In this document: positions 1 to 8,852 of the stretch, in pieces
How the letters are laid out: every line of letters starts with the position of its first letter
Position numbering within the stretch: position 1 is the stretch's first letter
Assembly (NCBI GenBank): GCA_963665195.1
Contig: OY762070.1
Span: 1,798,001-1,862,000 of the forward strand
Direction of reading: 5' to 3'
Source of the DNA: VXYL01 sp963665195
GTDB taxonomy: Bacteria; Pseudomonadota; Gammaproteobacteria; Pseudomonadales; Azotimanducaceae
DNA: 64,000 nt
The notes under the pieces: model-generated
Databases searched by the model: none
The model's input: the letters and a program-made list of their open reading frames with translations, nothing else
What the model was told of the DNA's origin: nothing
Program-made: the position numbers and the translations under genes

Positions 1-109
1 CGGGCGCGTACAGTGCGTCCTCCTCCGGCACGCCCTCTCCACGGGCCGGTCGGCGTTCCTCGAACCCGGGATGAGGCCGCTTCGATCGGCCACGTCGCAC
101 GACTTGAGC

Positions 110-1318
110 CTACACCGCAGACTCCCGCGGCAAGCCCAGCGCACGGCGCAGCCCGACCGTGTACTCATCGACCGACCAGGAGGCGATCACCGCACGGGCC
201 TGCTCGGTGCAACGGGAGCGGAGGTCCTCGTCTTTCGCCATCCGCCGAAGCGCGGCGACCAGCGCATCGGGCCGATCATGGGGAAATACCAGACCGCATC
301 TGCCTGCCACTAGGTCCGGAGCGCACCCTACCCGATCAGAGACGATCACTGGGCAGCCGAAATTCATCGCCTCGTTGACCACCAACCCCCAAGTCTCCTG
401 GCTCTCGGACGGCAGCACAAAGATGTCGGCCACGGCATAGGCTTGCGATACGGCGTTCTGATCCAGGAACCCGGGGAACACCACCTTGCCGGACCCGCCG
501 TCGACCGCTCTGGCTTGGCAAGCTGGCCGCAGTTCGCCGTCGCCCACCATCAGCAGCATCCAGTCGTCGCCGAGTTCCGCTTCAAGGAACGCATCCACAA
601 GCATCAGCGGCTGCTTCTTCGCGATGAACTTGGCACAGAAGAGCACGACCTTGCGGTCGGCCGGAATACCGAACTCCTGCTTGATCTGGGCGCGGCGCGG
701 CGCAAGTCTCTCGTAATGCGACTCGAAACGAGCATTGTCGACGACATGCGGCGCATGCACGAGTTGTTTCGGTCGTGCGCCGAACTCCTCGAAGAAGCGG
801 CGATTGTGGCCGCCGATGTACAGCAGCACATGCGCGAAAGTGTAGAGCGTCCGGTAGAAGACGTGGCGGACCAGTCGCACTCGCGCCGGCCGTTTGCCGA
901 GGCTGTAGGAGATGGTGCGCACAACCACCCGTTTCCCCCCAAGGCGTGCAGCGACCACTGCGGCCACATGCGTGAAGTGGTTGTGTCCGTGGACATAGAC
1001 AGCGTCATAGGGGCCAGTCAACACTCGCCAGATCAGACCCGGGTTGACGAATTTCCAGAAGCCCATGCCGTCGCGCCGGGGGCTTGCGTTCGAGAAGACC
1101 TCGTAGGCATAGCCTTCAAGCATGGGCAGGCCCCAGTCCACAACCGTGCCGACCTCCGGGTCGTAGCCGGACGACGACCATGCCTCCTGCATGAACAACA
1201 CATGGAGCTCGATGTCGGGGTCGCAGCCTATGGCGCGGTAGAGCGGCAGGTGGTAGTGGATGGGATGCTGAGCGATGATCGCGAGGCGTATCCGCCGACG
1301 CTGGCGCGCGACGCGCAT
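110..1318 (-). CDS. Glycosyltransferase family 4 (GT-B fold)
   Basis: A 402-residue retaining GT-B glycosyltransferase that probably adds a sugar from a nucleotide donor to a lipid-linked polysaccharide intermediate at the cytoplasmic membrane. The N-terminal half has the acceptor-domain pattern (RLAIIAQHPIHYHLPLYRAI). The C-terminal half has a donor-binding domain with the family E-x7-E stretch ending in NEAMNFGCPVIVSDRVG. I chose the ATG at 1318 because it follows the TGA of the upstream gene by one base (TGACATG). The 30 in-frame codons further upstream look like non-protein sequence. It is the last gene of a short minus-strand run with the propeller protein. Donor and acceptor cannot be told from sequence. 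Confidence 0.88.
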   Translation of the reverse strand: MRVARQRRRIRLAIIAQHPIHYHLPLYRAIGCDPDIELHVLFMQEAWSSSGYDPEVGTVVDWGLPMLEGYAYEVFSNASPRRDGMGFWKFVNPGLIWRVLTGPYDAVYVHGHNHFTHVAAVVAARLGGKRVVVRTISYSLGKRPARVRLVRHVFYRTLYTFAHVLLYIGGHNRRFFEEFGARPKQLVHAPHVVDNARFESHYERLAPRRAQIKQEFGIPADRKVVLFCAKFIAKKQPLMLVDAFLEAELGDDWMLLMVGDGELRPACQARAVDGGSGKVVFPGFLDQNAVSQAYAVADIFVLPSESQETWGLVVNEAMNFGCPVIVSDRVGCAPDLVAGRCGLVFPHDRPDALVAALRRMAKDEDLRSRCTEQARAVIASWSVDEYTVGLRRALGLPRESAV

Positions 1319-1319
1319 G

Positions 1320-2594
1320 TCAGTTGACTTCCAGCACTGGGGTGGCATCGACGATGGCGCACTGGCGGACACCCGCCCGCGTGGTATCGACGCAGATGAG
1401 GTGGCCACTTCGGTCCCAGCGCGGATGCAGGTCGCACTTGAGATCGCGGTCGCCTACGGCAGGATCAGCGTAGAAGGACCCGATGTCGATCCGCCGCTCC
1501 GAACGACTGTCGAACAGTATCAACGCTTGTCGACGCACCGAGTCCGGGTAGGTGTCGGTCACGATCCAGCGCCCCCCCGGGTGGAACATCGGATGGCCGT
1601 CTACGTCGAGGCTGCCAGACCCTAGGACAGTGCGCGGCGCGCCACCTTCTACCGCCACCAGATGGTAGTACGCACGAGCCAGCCTCTGCTTCATGCCGCC
1701 TCCCACGCGCCGCGCGATCGCAAGGGCCGGGCGCAGCAACGGCGACGCCAGAAGATCGCGACGTCTGGCCGCGGCGACCACGCCGGGCAAGCGGCGTGTC
1801 CAGACGAGAATGGTCTCGTCGTCGCGCCAGCAGAAATGGCTCACCATCTCCTCAGCGAGTACCCGCATCCGGGAGCCATCTCGATCGACCACGACGAGGC
1901 GAGAGTAGATTGCACCGTCGGCAGTGAAGAACCGATGCAAGAAGGCGATCATTGTCCCGGATGGACTGTAGAGCGGGTGGGTCAGAAAATGCGGATTGGC
2001 AGCGGCAGTCGATACCGGCCGGAAGGATGCCACCTCATCAACAGACAGGAACAGGGCAGGTGCATCGGGTGTACTGGTCTCCAAGTCGAGCTTCCAGAGC
2101 CCGTCGTCGGTGGGCAGCGACGCATCAACCGAAGGGCACTTCACACCGGCGACGCCGTAAGCCGGCCAGTGACGGGCCAGGCGACCGTAGTGAGGGCACA
2201 CCGACTCGCGCCCGGCGGGATCAATCGTCCCCACCGAGAATCCGAGTCGTTGCTCCGTTCCGTCCGCGGGGTCGCAGCGGATTGCGTCGAGCCGACCAGC
2301 ATGGACGATGTTGTAGACGAAGCTGCCGTCCGGCAGCCATTGTGCCCGGGCGCCCTGCTGGAAGTTCCATGCGGTCGTGGCGCCGACTGCCTCAAGGGCG
2401 TCGCCCGGACGCCACAAGCACACTTCCGCCGTCTCGCCGTCGGGAAGCCGCCGCAAGAGCGGTTCGACACGGAGAACCAACAGCGTATCGTTGGCGGGAT
2501 TCCAAGGCGTGATGTCGTGAAAGCCGAAGAAGTGCGCACGGTCCGTGGGCGTCTCGGCGACCACCGGGCAACTCGCGATACCAGCCTTGGCCAC
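1320..2594 (-). CDS. Beta-propeller (TolB/WD40-like) protein of the polysaccharide locus
   Basis: A 424-residue protein with no signal peptide. Repeated beta-propeller-type strands are visible, such as HPLYSPSGTMIAFLHR, HPMFHPGGRWIVTDTYPD and LHPRWDRSGHLICVDTTR, each with the P-x-(F/W)SP-G pattern of TolB-like or oligogalacturonate-lyase-like blades. The start HFFGFHDITPWNP is shared with uncharacterised proteins found among glycosyltransferase genes, as far as I recall. It ends one base before the next glycosyltransferase starts, so the two are probably translated together. The function is unknown. A sugar-binding or lyase-like role is possible, but I see no proven catalytic residues. Confidence 0.75.
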   Translation of the reverse strand: MAKAGIASCPVVAETPTDRAHFFGFHDITPWNPANDTLLVLRVEPLLRRLPDGETAEVCLWRPGDALEAVGATTAWNFQQGARAQWLPDGSFVYNIVHAGRLDAIRCDPADGTEQRLGFSVGTIDPAGRESVCPHYGRLARHWPAYGVAGVKCPSVDASLPTDDGLWKLDLETSTPDAPALFLSVDEVASFRPVSTAAANPHFLTHPLYSPSGTMIAFLHRFFTADGAIYSRLVVVDRDGSRMRVLAEEMVSHFCWRDDETILVWTRRLPGVVAAARRRDLLASPLLRPALAIARRVGGGMKQRLARAYYHLVAVEGGAPRTVLGSGSLDVDGHPMFHPGGRWIVTDTYPDSVRRQALILFDSRSERRIDIGSFYADPAVGDRDLKCDLHPRWDRSGHLICVDTTRAGVRQCAIVDATPVLEVN

Positions 2595-2600
2595 AGCTAG

Positions 2601-3416
2601 CTAGGGAATGTCCGGCAGTACCGGCGGTGCGAGTAGACGATCTTTCAGGCGTTCCTGCAATCCTCGCGGGTCCATGACCCAGCGCCAGATGCGTGCGAGG
2701 CCACGGCACACCGGGTCGCTCCAGCGCGGCTCGCGCCCCATGACCCGACAGAAGTAGCGCCGATGATTGGCTAGACTCTCGGCTCGCAGGCGCTGGCTCC
2801 CGGTGATGGACGCCTCGTGGATCGTGAACAGCGACCAATAGCCTTCCACGGTCCGCACCCGCGCTCCGGTCAGCGCCATGTCGAGCAGCAGCTCGGCGTC
2901 CCAGCTCGTATGGTTCGCGGCATTGAAACCCTTGGTCGCGTGGAACACGGACGCGCGGAAGAACGTCGCCTGCTGCATCACCACAGCCGCTCCATGCACA
3001 AGGCGCCATGGGGAGAACGGCGCCGAACGAAAGCGCCGCAGGACTCGCCCCTCGGCGTCCACGAGATACCCATGACCCGCTATGACGCCGGCGTCGGGGT
3101 TGCGGCGGAATGCCGCGACGGCGGCGCTTACCGCGCCGGGCAGATAGGCGTCGTCGGCGTTCAGGTAGGCGTAGATGTCTCCGCTCGCGCACGCGAAGCC
3201 CTTGTTGAGTCCATCCGGCGGGCCGGAGTCGGGTTCATCGATGACCTTCGCGATTCGTCCCGAGTAGCGTGCGATGATGTTGCGACTGCCATCGGTGGAG
3301 CCGGGGTCAACGACGATGTACTCGACATCGTCGTGGTCCTGCCCAAGGACCGAACGGATCGCACGCTCCAGGAATTGCGCTTGGTTGAACGAAACGGTGA
3401 CCACGGACACCTTCAA
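2601..3416 (-). CDS. Glycosyltransferase family 2 (GT-A fold)
   Basis: An inverting GT-A glycosyltransferase, 271 residues from the start chosen here. It opens with the family motif VSVVTVSFNQAQFLERAI, followed by VDPGSTDGS and the metal-binding NADD of YAYLNADDAYLPGA. I prefer a TTG start at 3416 because GGAG lies nine bases upstream and the conserved domain begins at once. The in-frame ATG at 3590 would add 58 unconserved residues and overlap the preceding ligase gene. It probably adds one sugar of the repeat unit. It is the third gene of the minus-strand block that begins with the two ligase-like genes. Confidence 0.85.
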   Translation of the reverse strand: MKVSVVTVSFNQAQFLERAIRSVLGQDHDDVEYIVVDPGSTDGSRNIIARYSGRIAKVIDEPDSGPPDGLNKGFACASGDIYAYLNADDAYLPGAVSAAVAAFRRNPDAGVIAGHGYLVDAEGRVLRRFRSAPFSPWRLVHGAAVVMQQATFFRASVFHATKGFNAANHTSWDAELLLDMALTGARVRTVEGYWSLFTIHEASITGSQRLRAESLANHRRYFCRVMGREPRWSDPVCRGLARIWRWVMDPRGLQERLKDRLLAPPVLPDIP

Positions 3417-3525
3417 CGTCGCGGACTCCGCCTGCGTGCGGCAGCTTTGCGCAGGAGTCGAATCAAAGCGGTCCCTAGCGTTGCGGTGAAGCGGACGAGG
3501 CGCCAGTTTACACCCGTCCCGGTTG

Positions 3526-4932
3526 CTAGAGACTGTCGGCCGGGTCGCTAGCTGCAGCGGCCGATGTGCCGCCGACGGGTGCGGGCGCATGCGGCCAGGA
3601 CTGAGCGACGGACACCCCTAGGAGCAAGGCGAACGTCGCGCCGATGGCCGGGATCTGCAGGCTGAAGTCCGCGACCGCATGGGTGCCAACCAATACGCAG
3701 GCCGCGAAGCCTGTCGCGGCTAGGGTCCGGTGGCGGCGTCGAGCGAATACGCCGATGCCGCAGCCTATGCCAAGCCCCGCAAGGGTCGCGACGAAACTCG
3801 CGGCCGCCGGGATGCCGAGCTCCAATGCGAGCTCCAGGTAGTCGTTGTGCGCGGCGTTGACGGCCGCCGTGAAGCGTCCGGTCCGATAGAGCCGATAGAC
3901 CGACTCGAAGGTGCCTAGCCCGGTGCCGAGCAGCGGTGCATCGGCGATGGCCTCAGTCGTCTGCGCATGGATTTCGGCTCGCCCAGTCCAATCGGAGCGA
4001 CTTGTAACCAGCCGTTGCTCGACACCACCACCACTGAGACCAAACAGCCCCGTTCCGACGACCGCAAACACCAAGACAAGCACGGCCAGCGAACGGACTC
4101 GGGCCGGGTGCCGTAGGACAAGGACAGTCGCGAACGCCAGAAGTCCGAGCATGCTCGCTGCGATGCCCGCTCGGGACTCGCTGAGCAGCAGCGCGACGGC
4201 GAGAACGAAGCAGCAAGCGACGAGCATGGCTGCGGACGCAAAGTGCTCCGCTAAGAGTCGACGAAGCCGCTCCCTGCGCCCGTCAACACCGCCGACCCGG
4301 CGAATCCTGCGAACAAGGCTTGCTGTGGCGCAGAGCAATCCGAGGCCGGCGAACGTGGCGAAGGAGTTCCGGTTGACGAACGTGGAGGTGACCACATCGC
4401 GGTAGGCCGTCTTTTCGATCCACAATATTCGGTTCTCGCCGGAGAGCTCGATGAACAGGCCGTAGAGAGCATAGGTCGTGGCACCCACCGCAATGGCGAG
4501 GATGGCGGCGCCGGCCCGATCAGCGGAACGTCCGAGCTGGAGCGCCAGCCAGAAGACGCCGGCGCAGGTGGCAATCCGGCCGATGCCTTCGCGACTCGCA
4601 GCGGGATCAAGCGAGATCGCGCCGATTGGTTCCCGCAGGCCGAGCGCGTCGACAGCGGTGTGCCACAAGGGGTGGTGCAGGGCAGCAGGCGACCAGGAGA
4701 GCGTCTGGAAGACCGCCCACCCCATCGCGGCGACGAACGGCAATAGCACGTACCATAGCCAGCGTGGCATACGCACTACGCGTGCCCGCCCCATCGCTAC
4801 GAGCGCCCCCCAAACGGCCAGCAGAATGCCGCTGCCTAGTGCCAATAGGGACCACGCCCAAGCCTGCACGGCGCCAAACGCAATTGGCGCGAGCACCACC
4901 ATGGCGACGAGTGCTCGGAAGAGCAGTTCCAT
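3526..4932 (-). CDS. O-antigen ligase/polymerase-like membrane protein (Wzy_C family)
   Basis: A 468-residue polytopic inner-membrane protein with about ten hydrophobic segments. It carries the Wzy_C/WaaL-type core: STFVNRNSFATFAGLG, then the long periplasmic stretch with AHNDYLELALELGIPAA, where the His and Glu are typical of the family. It probably polymerises or ligates undecaprenol-linked glycan at the periplasmic face. The ATG at 4932 (MELLFRALVAMVV) is chosen because the 90 upstream in-frame codons are Arg/Ser-rich and unlike a membrane protein. The second ligase-like gene starts about 1.5 kb upstream and ends 100 bp before this ATG. Polymerase and ligase cannot be told apart from sequence alone. 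Confidence 0.85.
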   Translation of the reverse strand: MELLFRALVAMVVLAPIAFGAVQAWAWSLLALGSGILLAVWGALVAMGRARVVRMPRWLWYVLLPFVAAMGWAVFQTLSWSPAALHHPLWHTAVDALGLREPIGAISLDPAASREGIGRIATCAGVFWLALQLGRSADRAGAAILAIAVGATTYALYGLFIELSGENRILWIEKTAYRDVVTSTFVNRNSFATFAGLGLLCATASLVRRIRRVGGVDGRRERLRRLLAEHFASAAMLVACCFVLAVALLLSESRAGIAASMLGLLAFATVLVLRHPARVRSLAVLVLVFAVVGTGLFGLSGGGVEQRLVTSRSDWTGRAEIHAQTTEAIADAPLLGTGLGTFESVYRLYRTGRFTAAVNAAHNDYLELALELGIPAAASFVATLAGLGIGCGIGVFARRRHRTLAATGFAACVLVGTHAVADFSLQIPAIGATFALLLGVSVAQSWPHAPAPVGGTSAAAASDPADSL

Positions 4933-5032
4933 CCGGACGATCCTAAACGTTGGGGCTGGATTGCGCGACGACTTCCTTGTCGCCAGTCGTTGTCGCGTCA
5001 GCTTGCTCTGGCTTGCCCTGCGGCTGAATGCA

Positions 5033-6433
5033 TCAATGAACTTCGCGACCGGAGCGCGGATCGGGAGCGCGCGCAGCTCGGAGCGGCGCACCCGGCCGGT
5101 TGGCTCGCGGCACCAGCGGTCGACGACGTTGAGCGATCTGGTCCCAGGCGAACATGAACGTGACGATGTAGTAAGGATTGAGAAAGCGCCGCTCGGCGCC
5201 AAATGGCGAAAAAGGAATGTCCCACGCCAGCAGCAGCGCGAAGAAAGCGATCATCGGGCCTAGCGGCTCGCCCAGCCGGTGGAGGCTCAACAGCACCCGC
5301 GCGAGAAGAACGAGCACCCAGCCCCAGAAAACCGCACCCAAGATGCCCGACTCAACCCATGCCCCCATCAGGTGACTGTGGGTTGGAATCAGCTCCAAGT
5401 CTTCGCGCATGTACGTGTCGTATCCGAAGCGACTGAGGTCCATGATGTCAAGCGCATACTCGGAGTTCCGTGCCCAGGAGCCGTGGCCGAGAATCGGGCT
5501 ATCCAGAACCGCGCGGATCGCGGCATAGAACTCCGGGCGGCCACCGAGCAGGACGCCGAAGTCGCCTAGGCCTTGGGTCTGATAGAGAGCATGTGCCTGT
5601 TCGCCTAGGTAGCCCGCGGTGGCGGCGAACCCGTAGAGGGCGAGTACAGCGGCGGCCAGTCCTAGCCCTGCAACGGATACGACGAGAGCTTCGCGCACCG
5701 TGGCCCCGCGACCTGCCGGGGCTCGGTATCGGGTGCCTCGACTCACAACCAGAAAGACCGACGCCAGCATCGTCACCCCGGCCAAAGATCGCGAGCCTAG
5801 AATCAAGCTGTAGAAGCCGAGCGCCAGCATCGCGAGCGCGGGCATGAAGCGAAGGTTCGCAAGTGGGCGTGTCTGAGACAGGAGCACCAAACCGAGTGTC
5901 GCCGTCGTGCCCAAGAGGAACTTCCACGTCAAGGCGTAGCTCATGTCGATGTAGACCGGCTGCGCCAACCGCAGGGCTGAACCGACCACTATTCCAACCG
6001 CGAATAGCAGGAATCGGCGCCGATTGCCGTAAAGCAGGAGGTAGAGAGAGCAGAAATTCGATATCGTGAACGCAATCTTCGCCCACCCGCGACTGTAATC
6101 GGCGAAGTCCGACTCGCGCACTAGATCAGTCGTAATCTGCCCTGCCAGCCAGAGCCCGGCCAGCACGAGGAACGTCCTCGGCAACGGCCTGCGCAGCCAG
6201 CTGCCCCGCCTCCAGACCAGAAATGGCAGCAGCGCCGTGAGAATCAGCTCGGAGGCGAAAATGCGTCCGACCAGTTCGAATTCCATCCAGACAAGCGCAG
6301 GCGCGAAAAAGGAGAATGCCGCAAGTGCGATCTCCGTGGCCCGACCTTCAGGCCGGGCCGGAACGTGGATCCGGCGGGACGGCTGCGCTCCGCCAGCGCC
6401 ATACCTTGGGGCCAATGGACAGTCCTCCTTCAA
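5033..6433 (-). CDS. Second O-antigen polymerase/ligase-like membrane protein
   Basis: A 466-residue polytopic membrane protein with roughly ten hydrophobic helices and a large loop containing SRSLAGVTML and, later, ELIPTHSHLMGAWVESGILGA. The H-S-H-x7-E-x-G pattern matches the Wzy/WaaL-like superfamily. It follows the same orientation as the neighbouring ligase-like gene, so two paralogues of the same superfamily lie in tandem. One may polymerise and the other ligate, which is inference. The ATG at 6433 is used. A GTG at 6364 just before PEGRATEIALAAF would remove a basic, non-conserved leader and may be the true start. Confidence 0.82.
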   Translation of the reverse strand: MKEDCPLAPRYGAGGAQPSRRIHVPARPEGRATEIALAAFSFFAPALVWMEFELVGRIFASELILTALLPFLVWRRGSWLRRPLPRTFLVLAGLWLAGQITTDLVRESDFADYSRGWAKIAFTISNFCSLYLLLYGNRRRFLLFAVGIVVGSALRLAQPVYIDMSYALTWKFLLGTTATLGLVLLSQTRPLANLRFMPALAMLALGFYSLILGSRSLAGVTMLASVFLVVSRGTRYRAPAGRGATVREALVVSVAGLGLAAAVLALYGFAATAGYLGEQAHALYQTQGLGDFGVLLGGRPEFYAAIRAVLDSPILGHGSWARNSEYALDIMDLSRFGYDTYMREDLELIPTHSHLMGAWVESGILGAVFWGWVLVLLARVLLSLHRLGEPLGPMIAFFALLLAWDIPFSPFGAERRFLNPYYIVTFMFAWDQIAQRRRPLVPRANRPGAPLRAARAPDPRSGREVH

Positions 6434-6805
6434 CCCTAACCCGGCCAGCCGGCACGCTAGCGCACATGCGAACAGGACCGACCGCGAAGCGAAGTCTCTC
6501 GCCGGTCGCGGAGTGGAATGGCGACCTCAACACCATGCAGCGTACTGTCTCCGAGCAAGGGCGGCAAGCGCTAATGCTCCAGGGGTGTACTACAGATCTG
6601 GTAACCGCCGTACATGACTCCGGGACGGGCGGGGCAAGCCCCCCTACGACGGCTGGATCGGACGGAGAGAGCCGTGCAGATGGCCGCGGCGCGCTTCGCA
6701 GACCTGCGGTGGCGCATGATGCGCCTCATGACGCGCAATCAGTGTCCTTGGCGCTAGCGAGGCCTCCTAGATCGTCGCAACAGGCTTGACGTATGATCGC
6801 GCCGC
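6434..6805. other. Divergent intergenic region with partial MITE-like repeat
   Basis: This 372-bp gap separates the minus-strand ligase-like gene from the plus-strand glycosyltransferase. I see no convincing gene. It contains a 56-bp repeat (6583-6638) related to the element at 12061-12144. Promoters for both flanking genes should lie here. A TTGACG at 6786 and TATGAT at 6792 are too close together to form a promoter. Confidence 0.6.
6583..6638 (+). repeat. Partial MITE-like element related to the ISKra4-family ends
   Basis: The segment opens with GGGTGTACTACAGATCTGGT. It continues with CGCCGTACATG and CCGGGACGGGC at the same spacing as in the reverse complement of 12144-12090. The first bases match the terminal inverted repeat of the insertion sequence at 50976 (GGGTGTACGACA). 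No second terminus is recognisable downstream, so it is probably a decayed or half element. Similarity was judged by eye. Confidence 0.65.
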
Positions 6806-7954
6806 GTGAGGATTCTGCATGCGATCGCCACCTTGGATGCGCGCTTGGGCGGGCCGTCCAAGGCGTGCTTCGAGATGGCTCGGGCCGTTGCTCGCAGAGG
6901 CCACGACGTGTCGATCTTCACTACCGGAAGAGCGGACCAGTCCGTGGCCGGCGCCGAGGTAGCCGTTGCGGGGCATGACGGCGTGACCATTCGGTCATTT
7001 CCGGCGTCCTTCCCGCGCCGTTGGTGGTTCTCGGCCGGCCTCGGCCGAGCGCTCCGCCAGGAGATCCCGAACGTCGATCTGGTGCATCTGCACTCTTTGT
7101 ACCTGTTCCACTGTCGTGTCGTCGGGCGCGAGTGCCAGCGCTCCGGCGTGCCCTACGTCGTGATGCCGCATGGTGCGCTCGACCCCTTCCTGTACCGGCA
7201 CCACCGAGTCCGCAAGCTGGTCGCCGAGCTGTCGTTCCAGAACGCCGTGACGCGGGGTGCGGCCGCCTTCCACTTCACGACTGACGAGGAGCGCAGGCTC
7301 GCTCGGCCATTCGTCCCCGGTGCGAAGGCGATGGTCGTTCCCCTCGGATTGGAGCTGGCGGCGTATGACCAACTTCCGCATGGGCGATTCCGCGCCGCGT
7401 ACCCAGAGATCGGCGATCGACCGATCATCCTGTTTCTTGGTCGCCTGAACTTCAAGAAGGGCCTGGACGTTCTGGTCCGCGCATTCGCGGGGGCCGTGCG
7501 TAAAGCCGATGCGCACCTTGTCATCGCGGGCCCGGAGGACGGCATGGGCGCCAAGGTGTCGGCGTGGCTGCGGACGCTCGGGTTGGAGCGGCGGACGACC
7601 CGGACGGGCATGGTCACCGGTACCGAGAAGCTCGGCCTGCTGGCGGACGCGGACATCTTCGTGCTGCCTTCGTTCACTGAGAACTTCGGCATTGCGGTGA
7701 CGGAGGCGATGGCTTGCGGCCTGCCGGTCGTGATCTCCGATCGGGTGAACCTGTGGCGCGACGTCGCGAAAGCAGGCGCAGGATGGGTAGAGGCGCCGCG
7801 AGCGGAGGCTATCGAAGCCGCTCTGGTCGCCGCCTTGTCGGATCCAGTCGGCGCCAGGGCGAAGGGTGCCAGAGGCAAGGAGCTAGTGGCTAGGCAGTAC
7901 GCGTGGCCGCGAATCGCCAAGGTCTTGGAGCGCGAGTATGCCGCACTCATCTAG
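6806..7954 (+). CDS. Glycosyltransferase family 4
   Basis: A 382-residue GT-B glycosyltransferase starting at a GTG. The N-terminal domain begins RILHAIATLDARLGGPSKA, with the Gly-rich acceptor loop. The C-terminal donor domain has ILFLGRLNFKKGLDVLVRAF and the E-x7-E motif leading into TEAMACGLPVVISDRVN. It resembles capsule and exopolysaccharide mannosyl- or galactosyl-type transferases, but the sugar cannot be named. The last 17 bases overlap the next glycosyltransferase, indicating translational coupling in a plus-strand trio with the FkbM methyltransferase. Confidence 0.88.
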   Translation: MRILHAIATLDARLGGPSKACFEMARAVARRGHDVSIFTTGRADQSVAGAEVAVAGHDGVTIRSFPASFPRRWWFSAGLGRALRQEIPNVDLVHLHSLYLFHCRVVGRECQRSGVPYVVMPHGALDPFLYRHHRVRKLVAELSFQNAVTRGAAAFHFTTDEERRLARPFVPGAKAMVVPLGLELAAYDQLPHGRFRAAYPEIGDRPIILFLGRLNFKKGLDVLVRAFAGAVRKADAHLVIAGPEDGMGAKVSAWLRTLGLERRTTRTGMVTGTEKLGLLADADIFVLPSFTENFGIAVTEAMACGLPVVISDRVNLWRDVAKAGAGWVEAPRAEAIEAALVAALSDPVGARAKGARGKELVARQYAWPRIAKVLEREYAALI

Positions 7955-8825
7955 GGTCGGGGTCGCACTAGTGTCGGCGATCGTGCCGACTCGCGACGAA
8001 GAGGACAACATCGCCGAGTGCCTCGATAGCCTCCTGTGCTGGTTGGACGATGTGGTGGTACTGGATTCCTATTCGACCGACCGTACGGTAGACCTTGCCC
8101 GGTCGGCCGGGGCGCGTGTCGTTTGCCGGGCATTCGACAACTTCTCGGCGCACAAGAACTGGGCCTTGGACAACGTCCAGTTGGAGCACGACTGGGTTCT
8201 GTTCGTCGATGCGGACGAGAGGATTACGCCTGCCTTGGCTGCCGAGATTCGGGCAAAGGTGCCTGACGCACCGAAGACGTGCGACGGGTACTACATCCCG
8301 CGCAAGACTTGGTTTCGGGGCAGGTGGATGCGATCCATGTACCCCGACTACAACCTGCGTCTGATCCGGCGCGGCAAGGGACGCTACGAGGACCGGATCG
8401 TCCACGAACACGTCGTAGTGGACGGCTCGGCCGAATATCTGGAAAACCCCTTGATTCATCGGGACGAGAAGGGCATCGAACGTTGGCTGGACCGCCACAA
8501 CCGCTACTCGAGCATGGAGGCGTTCGAAACATGGCGGACACGGCACGGGCACCCGGCCGAGCGGTCGATCGAGGCGAACTTGGCGGTGCGAGGACCGCAG
8601 CGGCAACGATTTCTCAAGCAATTCGCCCATCGCTTTCTGCCGTGCCGGCCGCTTATCCACTTCCTCTATCACTTCTTCGTCAAGGGCGCAGTTCTCGACG
8701 GTCGCAGGGGATTCCAATACAGTCTGCTTAGGGCGTTCTACGAGTACCAAGTGAGTCTCAAACTGCAAGAGCTTGCCGAGTCAGGCTCGCCGCTGCGTCG
8801 GAAGTACGAGGACATGCTGCCTTGA
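7938..8825 (+). CDS. Glycosyltransferase family 2, WaaE/KdtX-like
   Basis: A 295-residue GT-A enzyme resembling the WaaE/KdtX lipopolysaccharide-core glucosyltransferase group. It has VSAIVPTRDEEDNIAECL at the N-terminus, DSYSTDRTVDLARS, the donor-binding DADERI and FSAHKNWALD. The family C-terminal pattern of small basic and aromatic stretches is also present (PRKTWFRGRWMRS, YPDYNLRLIRR). The ATG overlaps the upstream gene by 17 bp. It probably transfers glucose or another hexose to a lipid-linked core, but the assignment to LPS rather than exopolysaccharide is open. Confidence 0.85.
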   Translation: MPHSSRVGVALVSAIVPTRDEEDNIAECLDSLLCWLDDVVVLDSYSTDRTVDLARSAGARVVCRAFDNFSAHKNWALDNVQLEHDWVLFVDADERITPALAAEIRAKVPDAPKTCDGYYIPRKTWFRGRWMRSMYPDYNLRLIRRGKGRYEDRIVHEHVVVDGSAEYLENPLIHRDEKGIERWLDRHNRYSSMEAFETWRTRHGHPAERSIEANLAVRGPQRQRFLKQFAHRFLPCRPLIHFLYHFFVKGAVLDGRRGFQYSLLRAFYEYQVSLKLQELAESGSPLRRKYEDMLP

Positions 8826-8852
8826 TGGCCCGGTGCGCCCCTCGATCTTGGC

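Noticed and set aside
1..109. Gene or repeat at the left edge
   Set aside because: The short frames here have no recognisable features. The stretch is only the downstream flank of the first glycosyltransferase.
6786..6797. TTGACG with TATGAT as a promoter for the glycosyltransferase at 6806
   Set aside because: The two boxes are nearly adjacent instead of about 17 bp apart and would leave no leader.
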